A stretch of DNA of 64,000 nt, taken from assembly GCF_034479515.1 (NCBI RefSeq), contig NZ_CP140152.1, forward strand, positions 1,364,001 through 1,428,000, written 5' to 3'. How positions within the stretch are numbered: the first letter of the stretch is position 1; every line of letters starts with the position of its first letter. Below the pieces are notes generated by a model. The model saw only the letters and a list, made by a program, of their open reading frames with translations, searched no databases and had not been told where the DNA came from. The stretch comes from Duganella zoogloeoides (lineage in GTDB: Bacteria > Pseudomonadota > Gammaproteobacteria > Burkholderiales > Burkholderiaceae_D). A program made the translations under genes and the position numbers. Positions 33,613 to 41,842 of this stretch are shown here, piece after piece.

Positions 33613-34836
33613 TTGCGTGTGTTTTCTTTGTGTGCTGCCCTACTGGTCAGCGCCACCGTCCAGGCGGCTCCTGCTGTTGCGCCAATGTCTGCAGTCATCA
33701 ATGTGAGCTCGGAAAATTTGCGCAAAACGGCTGAATTCAAGTTATGGAAAAGCGCTCTGGACAAGACGCAGCCAGTTGGCCAGGTTGGTTTGGGAATATT
33801 TTGCTCCGATGGCCAGGACATAATCTATACCAAAGGCCTCGACGAATATAACGTGATCCGCGTAGGGAAAAATTTCCTGGATCGTAGCGCAGCGCTGGGC
33901 TATCCAAAGTTTGAAGGTGAAGAATCGGCTTTTGCAGAAAAGCTGGGCTTGGAAGCGGACTTCAAGGTGGGCTTTACCTTATTGGCGCTGCATTACGACA
34001 TTTGCGGCAGCCCGAATGCCAAAGAGTTCTCGGGCACCGCCAGCGTAAAGCTGCGCCTGGAGTTATATTCAAACAAACTCAAACGCATCGTTTATACGAA
34101 TAACTTGGAAGGTAAGTTTTCGTCCAAAGAAAAAATCAAATCTCAAGATTTTGACGATGCGCTGTTCAACTCCGCACTCGATGTCGCGTTCTCGGATAAG
34201 GCATATGTAGATCAATATCGGGACATCGTCCGAACCGTGGAGGCAACGGAAAAAATTGATGTCGTCAATGGAAAACGCTTAAGCGAAAGCATCGACAAGA
34301 ATTCCAAAGCTTTACTGGGTTCGGTTGTCACCGTCGAGGGGCCGCTCGGCTCCGGTTCTGGCTTTTACGTAGGGTACGACGGCTATATAGTCACCAACCA
34401 GCATGTCGTTGGCGAAGCTAAATCAGTACGGATCAAATTTCCTGGTGGGTTCTCTATCAGTGGCGAAGTCATGCGCACCGACCCCATGCGCGACGTCGCC
34501 CTCATCAAAACTGCTTCCGCTACGGCAGTGCAATTATCGATCCGTAAAACACCAGTCAAGGTCGGCGAAGTGGTATTTGCAATTGGTTCGCCGTTTGGCG
34601 AGCAATTGAGCGGCACGGTAACCCGGGGCATCGTCAGCGCCGAACGCGTCATCAACGAAAAGAACTACATTCAGAGTGACGCCGCCATTAATCAGGGCAA
34701 TAGCGGCGGCCCCCTGCTCGACGCAAATGGTGAAGTGATCGCGATGGCTCAATCAGCGATCTCTGGGGCATCTGGCATCGGTATGTTTATCCCGGTAAAG
34801 GAAGCGCTTGACAGTTTGGGAATGGTATTAAAATAA
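33613..34836 (+). CDS. exported trypsin-like (S1C) serine protease with unknown N-terminal domain
   Basis: A 407-residue protein starting at a TTG (33613) with GGGAG eight bases upstream. Signal peptide MRVFSLCAALLVSATVQA. Residues about 25-225 match no family I recognise; they contain two Cys (GIFCSDG, YDICGSP) that may form a disulfide. A DegP-like chymotrypsin fold follows from about 235 with a full triad: His264 (TNQHVV), Asp294 (MRDVALIK) and Ser364 (NQGNSGGP). There is no PDZ domain, so it lacks the regulator part of DegP/DegS. Codon use is more A/T-ending than its neighbours. It stands alone between convergent terminators. Confidence 0.85.
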   Translation: MRVFSLCAALLVSATVQAAPAVAPMSAVINVSSENLRKTAEFKLWKSALDKTQPVGQVGLGIFCSDGQDIIYTKGLDEYNVIRVGKNFLDRSAALGYPKFEGEESAFAEKLGLEADFKVGFTLLALHYDICGSPNAKEFSGTASVKLRLELYSNKLKRIVYTNNLEGKFSSKEKIKSQDFDDALFNSALDVAFSDKAYVDQYRDIVRTVEATEKIDVVNGKRLSESIDKNSKALLGSVVTVEGPLGSGSGFYVGYDGYIVTNQHVVGEAKSVRIKFPGGFSISGEVMRTDPMRDVALIKTASATAVQLSIRKTPVKVGEVVFAIGSPFGEQLSGTVTRGIVSAERVINEKNYIQSDAAINQGNSGGPLLDANGEVIAMAQSAISGASGIGMFIPVKEALDSLGMVLK

Positions 34837-34871
34837 AAAAAAGCCAGATAGCGCTACGCACGCTATCCGGC
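34835..34871 (-). terminator. rho-independent terminator for the minus-strand BON gene
   Basis: Read on the minus strand, an 11-base stem with one mismatch (34861-34871 against 34843-34853) is followed by an eight-base T-run. It sits about 130 bp past the BON stop and directly after the plus-strand protease stop, where it also offers a hairpin to that transcript. Confidence 0.75.
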
Positions 34872-34873
34872 AA

Positions 34874-34956
34874 AGGGTCAGTTACTAGGGTGATACAAAG
34901 GGTACTACAACAGGGTCATAAACGACTTACAGGGTACTGCATTGCCATTACGGGGT
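34874..34956. repeat. degenerate AGGGT repeat between convergent genes
   Basis: GGGT words preceded by A or G recur at 34874, 34887, 34899, 34912, 34931 and 34952, mostly 12-13 bp apart, with poorly conserved filler. Small dyads follow: CATTAC-GGG-GTAATG (about 34946-34960) and GGGGATA-TCGC-TATCCCC (34967-34984), just after the BON stop. No coding frame is supported here. Confidence 0.55.
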
Positions 34957-35004
34957 AATGACGGGCGGGGATATCGCTATCCCCGGATTCGGTGAGCGTG
35001 GCGC

Positions 35005-35337
35005 TTACTTGGTGGCCACGGTCAGTTCGCTCTTGACTTCCTTCACGCCTGGCACGGCCGAGGCGACCTGGATGGCCTTGGTGCCGGCTTCGGTGCTTTG
35101 CACCGCGCCGCTCAGGACGACCACACCGTCGGTGGTGGTCACGCCAACTTCTTTCTGATCGGCCAGCGAAGATTTGATCTTGCTGGTGATGGCTTCATCA
35201 GTGGCTGCAGTGCCGGACTTGGCGGCGCCAGCCAGTGCACCTTCCTGTTGGCCTGCGGCGAAAGCGGTACCGGTCGCAGCAGCGGCGGTCAGGGTAGCGG
35301 CTACCATCAGGCGGGCGAGCAGTTTGTTGGTCATCAT
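35005..35337 (-). CDS. exported BON-domain protein (OsmY-like)
   Basis: A 110-residue periplasmic protein. A signal peptide (LLARLMVAATLTAAAATGTAFA) is followed by a short Ala/Gly linker and one BON domain (about residues 45-108: DEAITSKIKSSLADQ, VGVTTTDGVVVLSGAVQS, VKEVKSELTV). BON domains bind lipid or envelope components; OsmY itself has two and is induced by osmotic stress. A GGAAG ribosome site precedes the tandem ATGs. Stress control is likely by family, but no promoter was identified. Confidence 0.88.
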   Translation of the reverse strand: MMTNKLLARLMVAATLTAAAATGTAFAAGQQEGALAGAAKSGTAATDEAITSKIKSSLADQKEVGVTTTDGVVVLSGAVQSTEAGTKAIQVASAVPGVKEVKSELTVATK

Positions 35338-35563
35338 GATGATCTTCCTTTATCGAGTTTGGGGATAAGACGTCTGTAACGTTACCTAACACTTAGCAAA
35401 CGCCGTGCCAGCTCTATAAAGTCATTTGAAATCAATAGCTTGCCGAAGAAATTCAGTATGGAAGCGGTTGAGGAGCGGCATTTGCAGCCTGAAGGCGGGG
35501 ATTTTGTCGGGAAATGGCGACAACTATCGGCCGCCATTTATCAAGTGCTTGATTTGTAAGGAC

Positions 35564-36967
35564 TTAATCTTGTCGTTCGGGAGCGACAAGGCTGGCGCCG
35601 GACCGGAAAGTGGCGGCGTCGAGGTCGTATTTCTGCAGCAGCCGGTAAAACTCCGTGCGGTTGCGTTCGGCCAGGCGGGCGGCGTCGGCGACATTGCCGT
35701 CGGTTAGTTTCAGTAATTGAACCAGGTAGTTGCGCTCGAAGCGCTGCTTGGCTTCCGTGTAGCTGAGCACTTCCAGCGACGGCACCCGCAGCGCCCGCTG
35801 CACCAGCGACAAGGGGATCAGCGGCGCCGTGGCCAGCGCGCAAACGTGCTCGACCACGTTATAGAGCTGGCGCACATTGCCGGGCCAGGAGGCCGTGGTC
35901 AGTGCTTCGAGCGCGTCCGGGGCGAAGCCGTGCACGGTCTTGCCATATTTGGCTGCCAGGCTGTGCAGGAATTGGGTGGCCATCGGCGTGACGTCCTCGC
36001 GCCGCTGCGCCAGCGGCGGCAGGGTGAGCGTGATCACATTCAGGCGGTAATACAGGTCTTCGCGGAACTGGCCCTCGGCCATGGCTGCATCGAGGTCGCG
36101 GTGGGTGGCGGACAGGATGCGTACGTCCACCGGGCGGCCGACGTCCGAACCGAGCTGGCGCACCACGCGCTCCTGCAATACCCGCAGCAGTTTCACTTGC
36201 AGCAATAGCGGCATGTCGCCGATCTCGTCCAAAAACAGGGTGCCGCCGTCGGCCGCCTGCACTAGGCCTTCGCGGCTGCCGATGGCGCCCGTGTACGCGC
36301 CTTTCACGTGGCCGAACAGTTCGGACTCGAGCAGCGCCTCGGGAATCGCGCCGCAATTGACCGCGATAAACGGCGCCTTGGCGCGGCGGCTGGCGCGGTG
36401 GATGGCATTGGCCAGCAATTCCTTGCCGGTGCCGCTCTCTCCCCGGATCAGGATGCTGGCGTCGGAGGCCGCCACCAGCCGCGCTTCGGCCAGCAGTTCG
36501 TCCATGCACTGGCTGCGGCTGATCAGGCCGGCGCGCCAGGCGTTGTCGCTGTCGGCAACGTTGGCAGCCGGCGCGGACAGGCTCAGTGCCTGGGCGATGC
36601 GTTCCAATAACAGCTTGGCGTCGAACGGCTTGGTCAGGTAGGCGTAGGCGCCCAGGGTGGTCGCTTCCACTGCGTCCGGAATGGTGCCGTGGGCGGTGAG
36701 CAGGATCACCGGCAGCGCCGGGTGGCTGCTGCGGATTTCCTGGAACAGCGACATGCCGTCGCGGTCGGGCAGGCGGATATCACTGATGACCAGGCGCGGC
36801 AGTTCGATCGACAGCCGCGCCAGCGCCGCCTCGGCGCTGCCCACGCCGGTCACCCGGTAGCCGTTGGCGGTCAGCCGCATCGACAGCAGGCGCAGCAGGT
36901 CGGCATCGTCATCGACCACCAGCAGGTGGGCGCCGTGGCCCGGAGCGTTTTTCACTTCACCATTCAT
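35564..36967 (-). CDS. glrR: sigma-54 response regulator QseF/GlrR
   Basis: A 467-residue regulator. The receiver domain (about 14-130) has its phospho-Asp in LVISDIRLPD. The AAA+ sigma-54 activation domain (about 150-385) has Walker A GESGTGKE, the sigma-54 contact loop as GAYTGA (GAFTGA in most) and Walker B GGTLFLDEIGD. A Fis-type helix-turn-helix ends the protein (GNVADAARLAERNRTEFYRLL). It is the partner of the kinase QseE/GlrK upstream and overlaps qseG by 4 bp. The enterobacterial system responds to envelope stress and activates sigma-54 promoters such as glmY. Confidence 0.92.
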   Translation of the reverse strand: MNGEVKNAPGHGAHLLVVDDDADLLRLLSMRLTANGYRVTGVGSAEAALARLSIELPRLVISDIRLPDRDGMSLFQEIRSSHPALPVILLTAHGTIPDAVEATTLGAYAYLTKPFDAKLLLERIAQALSLSAPAANVADSDNAWRAGLISRSQCMDELLAEARLVAASDASILIRGESGTGKELLANAIHRASRRAKAPFIAVNCGAIPEALLESELFGHVKGAYTGAIGSREGLVQAADGGTLFLDEIGDMPLLLQVKLLRVLQERVVRQLGSDVGRPVDVRILSATHRDLDAAMAEGQFREDLYYRLNVITLTLPPLAQRREDVTPMATQFLHSLAAKYGKTVHGFAPDALEALTTASWPGNVRQLYNVVEHVCALATAPLIPLSLVQRALRVPSLEVLSYTEAKQRFERNYLVQLLKLTDGNVADAARLAERNRTEFYRLLQKYDLDAATFRSGASLVAPERQD

Positions 36968-37599
36968 TTGACCACTCCCGGCGCAGTGCTGGCGGACGGG
37001 CGCAGCGGCAGCGTGCGTTCGATATTCTTGAGACCCTCGACCATGTCATTGAGCTGGTCGATGCGGCGCTGGCTGTCCTTTTGCTGCGCGGTCAGCTGGG
37101 CAGTGAGCTTGTCCACGTGCTCGGCCAGGCGCCGCGCTTCGCTGCAATAGCTGGCCAGCATCAGTGCCAGCGGCTTGTACGGCGCAGCGTTGGCCTCGGT
37201 GGAATTGGCGACGTTGTCGAGCAGGCCCTGGGCGCGGTTCAAGTCGCCGCTGCCGCGCGTGAGCATCAGCACCATGCCGGTTTGCAGCGCCACGCGCGGT
37301 GTGCGTTTTTGCTGCATCAGTCCGCTCAGTTCCTTCAACAGCTCGCCCTGGCTCATCCGTCGCAGCGCCTGGTGATAATTGAGCAGCGGACCAATGTCGT
37401 CGAGCGGCTGCGGCGCCTCCAGCGCGGGCGCGGGTGTGACCGACAGCGCCGGTACCCGGGGCCGGGTGGTGGTGCAGGCGGCCAGGCCCGCGCACAGCAA
37501 CAGGCACAACAAGGGCTGCCAGCACACGGCGCGGTGGTGTACGGATACATCGGACATGGTCGAGGCTGGCATTTTTTGAGCGAGTCTTCCGGAAGTCAT
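36964..37599 (-). CDS. qseG: QseG/YfhG-like outer-membrane lipoprotein
   Basis: A 211-residue lipoprotein with lipobox LAAC (LLCLLLCAGLAACTTT). The C-terminal half is helical and coiled-coil-like (LAEHVDKLTAQLTAQQKDSQRRIDQLNDMVEGLKN). The ATG at 37599 overlaps the kinase stop by one base (TGATG), but that gives a long signal peptide; an internal ATG at 37557 (MSDVSVHHRAV) would give a normal one. Position between kinase and regulator genes matches qseE-qseG-qseF of enterobacteria, where QseG interacts with the kinase's periplasmic part. Confidence 0.85.
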   Translation of the reverse strand: MTSGRLAQKMPASTMSDVSVHHRAVCWQPLLCLLLCAGLAACTTTRPRVPALSVTPAPALEAPQPLDDIGPLLNYHQALRRMSQGELLKELSGLMQQKRTPRVALQTGMVLMLTRGSGDLNRAQGLLDNVANSTEANAAPYKPLALMLASYCSEARRLAEHVDKLTAQLTAQQKDSQRRIDQLNDMVEGLKNIERTLPLRPSASTAPGVVK

Positions 37600-39023
37600 C
37601 AGGTTGGATAAGGTAGTTCAATACGGAACAGCGCGCCGCGCCGCGTGGGCAGCAACTGCAGCTTGCCGCCGTGGGCGGCGATATATTCGTGGACGATGGA
37701 CAGGCCGATACCGTTGCCGTGTCGTGCGCCCGGCGGCTGGCGCTCGCCCTGGTAAAACGGCTCGAAGATGCGGGCGGCGTCGTCCGGCGCCACGCCCGGC
37801 CCCTGGTCATTACAGTCGAGCAGCAGCTTGCCGTCGCGCTCGCCAAGACGGAAATACACCAGGCCGCCACGCGGACTGAAGCGTACCGCATTGGACAGCA
37901 GGTTGCTGACGGCAACCGCCATTTTATCAGCGTCCACCGCGATGGGCCGCGCCAGCCCCTGGCAGTTCACCGTCAGGCCCGCCGCCTGCCATTGCAGGCG
38001 CTGGCTGTCGATCACGCACGCCACCAGCACCGCCATGTCGGTTGGTGCGCGGTGCAGGTGGTCGGCGTCAAAACTGGCTTCGTTGTAGCGCAGCAGCGCT
38101 TCGATCTGGTTTTGCAGCGCTGCCGTGTTCTGGTTGAGGATGCCGGCGATCTCGCGCTGGTTGGCGGTGAGCTCGCCTGCCACGCCGTCTTCCAGCAGGG
38201 CCACGCCTTCGCGCAGCGCTGCCAGCGGCGTTTTCAGTTCGTGCGAGATATGGCGCATGAAGCGCGCCTTGTCTTCTTCCAGCTGGGCCAGGTGCTGGCG
38301 CAGCCAGTCCAGTTGCTGGCCCACGCGTTGCAGGTCGGCGGGGCCGCGCACGGTGATTGGTTTGTCGAGCCGGTTTTCGCCCAGCAAGTCGATACTGGCC
38401 TCGATCTGCGCCAACGGGCGCGACAGCCACAGGCCGAAGCCGCCGGCCAGCAGGGCGGCCAGCACGATGGACGCGACCACTTGCGCACCGAGCACCGCGC
38501 GCCGCTGGTCGAGCTCGTCGAGCAGGGCGGCATTGCGGCGGTCCACTTCCTGTTTTACTTCTGCAGCAAGATAATCATCGACTTCCGGCAGCGGCGCCAG
38601 CGCCCGCTCCAGGTCCTGCTGGCGGGCAGTGCTGCGCGGCCGCGCCGGGGCTTGCAGCAAGTCCCACGCTTGTTCGCCCGCTTCGCGCCAGCGCTGGAAT
38701 TGCTGGGTGGATGCGCGCGGTAAGCCTTGCTGCAAGGAATCGAGCGACGCGCGTGCTTCGCGCCAGGCATCGGCATAGCGCTCGCGGAAGGCGGGGTCGT
38801 CAAGCACGAGGAACTGGCGCGCGCTGCGCGTCATGGCAACGCTGCGCTCGGCAAGTTGCTGGGTGTGGCGGGTGAGCGCCAGCGCGTGGTGTCCGCTGTC
38901 GCGGCTGTGGGCGGTCAGGCGGTCGAGCGTCCACAGCGCATGCAGGGACGCTGCGCTGAGCAACACAGCGATCAACAGGAAAACGCCCAACAGCAGCTGG
39001 CGAAACGACAGTTTCGAGAGCAT
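37599..39023 (-). CDS. glrK: sensor histidine kinase QseE/GlrK
   Basis: A 474-residue inner-membrane kinase. TM1 (about 8-28), a roughly 150-residue helical periplasmic domain and TM2 (about 185-205) are followed by a HAMP linker. The dimerisation domain has the phospho-His in HISHELKTPL (about H259), and the ATPase domain has N-box LSNLLSNAVRF, G1 DQGPGV and G2 GNGIGL. It phosphorylates the sigma-54 regulator two genes downstream. First gene of the three-gene operon, spacing zero to the lipoprotein gene. Confidence 0.92.
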   Translation of the reverse strand: MLSKLSFRQLLLGVFLLIAVLLSAASLHALWTLDRLTAHSRDSGHHALALTRHTQQLAERSVAMTRSARQFLVLDDPAFRERYADAWREARASLDSLQQGLPRASTQQFQRWREAGEQAWDLLQAPARPRSTARQQDLERALAPLPEVDDYLAAEVKQEVDRRNAALLDELDQRRAVLGAQVVASIVLAALLAGGFGLWLSRPLAQIEASIDLLGENRLDKPITVRGPADLQRVGQQLDWLRQHLAQLEEDKARFMRHISHELKTPLAALREGVALLEDGVAGELTANQREIAGILNQNTAALQNQIEALLRYNEASFDADHLHRAPTDMAVLVACVIDSQRLQWQAAGLTVNCQGLARPIAVDADKMAVAVSNLLSNAVRFSPRGGLVYFRLGERDGKLLLDCNDQGPGVAPDDAARIFEPFYQGERQPPGARHGNGIGLSIVHEYIAAHGGKLQLLPTRRGALFRIELPYPT

Positions 39024-39111
39024 GGTGGTCGGTTATGGAACGGTCAACCCCGCATCATAGGGCGAAACCGGTCCATGTGCCTGTTTGATTGACAATATTG
39101 CCTGGCGTGAT

Positions 39112-39453
39112 TCAGGGCGCGGGCGCCACGTCCATGCCGTCGTAGGTTTCGATCTGCTGTTCGTCGGCAAATTTGTAGAATTCCTGGTTGCGCACGTCCA
39201 GCGACTCGACCGTATGCTTTTCCACTTTTTCCACGTGCAGCCACCACAGCGCCGGGGTGTCGGATTCGGGCTTGGAGTCGAAAATGCCCACCACCTGGTA
39301 GCCCTTCGCTTGCAGCAGCGGCGCTGCGCGTTCGAGCTTGGCCTGGTCCTGGTCGGAGAAAAAATAGCCCCACAGCAGCGGCTTGGTGATGTCCCACGGC
39401 GCGTTTTGCTTCATGTCGGCGAAAAGGTCGACCATATCCTGTTTGGTGATCAT
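39112..39453 (-). CDS. RraB-like ribonuclease E inhibitor family protein
   Basis: A 113-residue acidic cytoplasmic protein of the RraB (DUF1260) family. Its YFFSDQDQAKLERAAPLLQAKGYQVVGIF and the later FADEQQIETYDGMDV match the family's layout (EYDGW in E. coli RraB). RraB binds RNase E and changes degradosome composition. A good AGGAG lies 7 bases before the ATG. It is a single gene between two two-component systems, with no obvious link to either. Confidence 0.8.
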   Translation of the reverse strand: MITKQDMVDLFADMKQNAPWDITKPLLWGYFFSDQDQAKLERAAPLLQAKGYQVVGIFDSKPESDTPALWWLHVEKVEKHTVESLDVRNQEFYKFADEQQIETYDGMDVAPAP

Positions 39454-39468
39454 GTACAGCTCCTAAGG

Positions 39469-40950
39469 TTAAGCCGGCATTTTAACCGCAGTGCCGGGGG
39501 CGAAGCGTACTGCTACCAGCAAGCCGCCGCCGGGCGTGTCGCCCAGGGTGATGGTGGCGCCGTGCACGGTGGCGATATCCTGCACGATGGCCAGTCCCAA
39601 ACCGGCGCCGCCGGGATTGCGCTCGAGCGTGGCGGCCGCGCGGTAAAACGGCGCGAACACGCGTTCGCGCTCGGCCGCCGCGATGCCGGGGCCGCTGTCG
39701 GACACCTCCAGCACCACGCCGCTGTCATCCTCGTGCACCGTCAGCGCCAGGCTGCCGCCCAGCGGCGTATAGCGCAGGGCATTGTCGGCCAGGTTGGCGA
39801 TCATCTCGTGCAGCAGCAGGGCCTGGCCATCGACCATGCCCGGACCATTGGCATCGAGCGACATGTCGATCTGCTTTGCAACGGCCGCCATGGCCAGCTC
39901 CAGGCCCACCTGGCGCGCGATGTCGCGCAGCGATACCGGCGCGGCCAGCGTTGCCGCGCCTTCGGCGTCGCCACCGTGTTCGATGCGCGCCAGCGTGAGC
40001 AGGCGGTTGGCCAGGTTGACCGTGGAGTCAGTGGTGGCGGCCATGCTTTGCACGATCTGGCGCAGCGCCGCGCGGGTCTGTTCGGGGTCGCTGCCGGCGC
40101 GGTCGCACTCGCGCAAGGCCAGTTCGGCCTGGGTCTTGAGCACCGTGAGCGGGGTGCGCAGCTGGTGCGAAGCGTCGGCGATGAAGCGGCGCTGGCTCGC
40201 GATCAAGTGCTGCAGCCGCGCGCGCGAATGGTTCATCGCCGCCACCAGCGGACGCACTTCCTTGTGCACCAGCGCCGGATCGACGTCGGTGCTGTCGTTG
40301 ATCGATCCCGCTTCCACCGCGCTTTTCAGGCGCATCAGCGGTTGCAGCACCAGCCGCACGGCAAACCACACCAGCAGCGCCAGTGCCAGCAGCAGCAAGG
40401 CTTGCCAGGTGAGGGTGTCGAACAGGATCTGATTCGACAGCAGGCGCCGCGCTTCCAGCGTTTCGCCCACCTGGATCAGGGCGATGCCACGCATCGAATC
40501 GTCGTACACCGGTTGCAGCAGCGCGGCGATGCGCACCGGCTGGCCGTTGTAGTTGGCGTGGTAGAAGCGCACCAGCGCCGGGTAGGTCTCCGAGCGCGGC
40601 ACGTTGGCCGGCACCGGCGGCAGGTCGCCGTAGCCGGACACGGTTTCGCCACGGATGCCCGACACCTTGTAATAGATGCGGCCCATGGTGTCGGTCTCGA
40701 AGCTGTCGAGCGCCACGTACGGCACGTCCGCCACCACCTTGCCGCCGACGATGGACACCCGCTCGGCCAGCGCCCGGGTGGAAGCCAGCAGCGAGCGGTC
40801 GTAGGCCACGTCGGCGGCGTCGAGCGCATTGCGATACACGAAAACGGTATTGAGCGCCACCAGCGCCAGCAAGGGCCCCAGCAGCCAGCGCAGCAGCTGG
40901 CCGCGCAGGCTGCCGGGCGTTTTCGACGGGGCGGGGGCGCTCGCTGGCAT
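39469..40950 (-). CDS. TctE-like sensor histidine kinase
   Basis: A 493-residue inner-membrane kinase. TM1 (about 20-42), a periplasmic 2CSK_N-type domain with tyrosine-rich YYKVSGIRGETVSGYGDLP, and TM2 (about 185-205) are followed by the His box ADASHQLRTPLTVLKTQAE (about H260) and an ATPase domain (NLADNALRYTP, DSGPGI, GAGLGLAIV). This layout is that of TctE/BctE kinases that sense tricarboxylates with help of a Bug binding protein. It follows the regulator by 6 bp, and the operon is divergent from the porin-Bug-ABC genes it probably controls. Confidence 0.92.
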   Translation of the reverse strand: MPASAPAPSKTPGSLRGQLLRWLLGPLLALVALNTVFVYRNALDAADVAYDRSLLASTRALAERVSIVGGKVVADVPYVALDSFETDTMGRIYYKVSGIRGETVSGYGDLPPVPANVPRSETYPALVRFYHANYNGQPVRIAALLQPVYDDSMRGIALIQVGETLEARRLLSNQILFDTLTWQALLLLALALLVWFAVRLVLQPLMRLKSAVEAGSINDSTDVDPALVHKEVRPLVAAMNHSRARLQHLIASQRRFIADASHQLRTPLTVLKTQAELALRECDRAGSDPEQTRAALRQIVQSMAATTDSTVNLANRLLTLARIEHGGDAEGAATLAAPVSLRDIARQVGLELAMAAVAKQIDMSLDANGPGMVDGQALLLHEMIANLADNALRYTPLGGSLALTVHEDDSGVVLEVSDSGPGIAAAERERVFAPFYRAAATLERNPGGAGLGLAIVQDIATVHGATITLGDTPGGGLLVAVRFAPGTAVKMPA

Positions 40951-40956
40951 GAGGGA

Positions 40957-41649
40957 TCAGGCTGCCGGCTTGGGTTGCAGCAGGTAGCCGATGCCGCGCA
41001 GCGTGGTAATGACGGCGGCGTCGGGCACGGCGATGTCGAGCTTCTTGCGCACCCGGTGGATATACAGTTCGATGGCGTCGAGATTGGCGTCGTCCGCCAG
41101 CGCGAACACTTCGTCGAACAGCTTTTCTTTCGAGACGGCGCGGCCGGTACGGGTGATCAGGGTCTCGAGCACCGCGTGCTCGCGCGGCGTGAGCGCCAGC
41201 GGCGCGCCGCCGTAGCTGAACAGGCGGGTGACGGTGTCGAACGCCAGCGCGCCGCACGAATACACCAGCGCCTCGCTGCCGATCCGGCGGCGCAGCAGCG
41301 CTTTCACGCGCGCTTCCAGTTCGGCCAGTTCGAACGGCTTGGGCAGGTAGTCATCGGCGCCCAGGTTCAGGCCCTGCACCTTGTCGTCCAGGCCGCCGCG
41401 CGCGGTGAGGATCATCACCGGCGTCTGGCCGCGCGGCGCCGGCCGCGCGCGCAGGCGCCGCAGCACATCCAGGCCGTCCATGCGCGGCAGGGTCAGGTCG
41501 AGGATGACCAGCGCGTAGTCCTGGGTATGGAGCAGGGCGTCGGCGTCGGCGCCGTTGTCCGCGCATTCCACGGTGAGGTTGGCGTCGCGCAGGGCCTTGG
41601 CCAGCCAGTGCGACAGTTCGGTATGGTCTTCCACTAACAGTATGCGCAT
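40957..41649 (-). CDS. TctD-like OmpR/PhoB-family response regulator
   Basis: A 230-residue regulator. A receiver domain (1-115) carries the phospho-Asp in ALVILDLTLPRMDG and the conserved Lys in YLPKPFE. A winged-helix domain (about 130-225) ends DAIELYIHRVRKKL and TLRGIGYLL. Probably activates the divergent porin operon when phosphorylated by the kinase encoded 6 bp downstream. First gene of its operon. Confidence 0.93.
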   Translation of the reverse strand: MRILLVEDHTELSHWLAKALRDANLTVECADNGADADALLHTQDYALVILDLTLPRMDGLDVLRRLRARPAPRGQTPVMILTARGGLDDKVQGLNLGADDYLPKPFELAELEARVKALLRRRIGSEALVYSCGALAFDTVTRLFSYGGAPLALTPREHAVLETLITRTGRAVSKEKLFDEVFALADDANLDAIELYIHRVRKKLDIAVPDAAVITTLRGIGYLLQPKPAA

Positions 41650-41842
41650 GATGTGTTGTGACTGATGTCAGGACTGGTGTTGTGGCCGACATCATCGTCG
41701 GGCGCGTGGCAAAAAGATAGGGTTGTTGCTATTTGTGAACGCGCTACGGCGATGAAAGCTATTTGAAAGGAAGCAAATCTTATAGTGGATACCAGATGTT
41801 TATAACGGACATCACTAATAATTATATCCACGGAGACCAACC
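41650..41842. promoter_or_regulatory. divergent control region between TctD-like gene and porin operon
   Basis: A 193-bp region that must hold promoters in both directions. It contains a direct repeat GCTATTTG at 41728-41735 and 41758-41765 (30 bp apart, about three helical turns), and several GATGTC/GACATC words. OmpR-family regulators bind direct repeats, so these are candidate sites; this is inference. An AT-rich stretch and a GGAGA ribosome site precede the porin ATG. Confidence 0.5.

Noticed and set aside
41650..41842. Sigma-54 promoter in the TctD-porin gap
   Set aside because: A TGGC and a TTGCT are present, but the spacing between GG and GC is about twice the required 10 bp.
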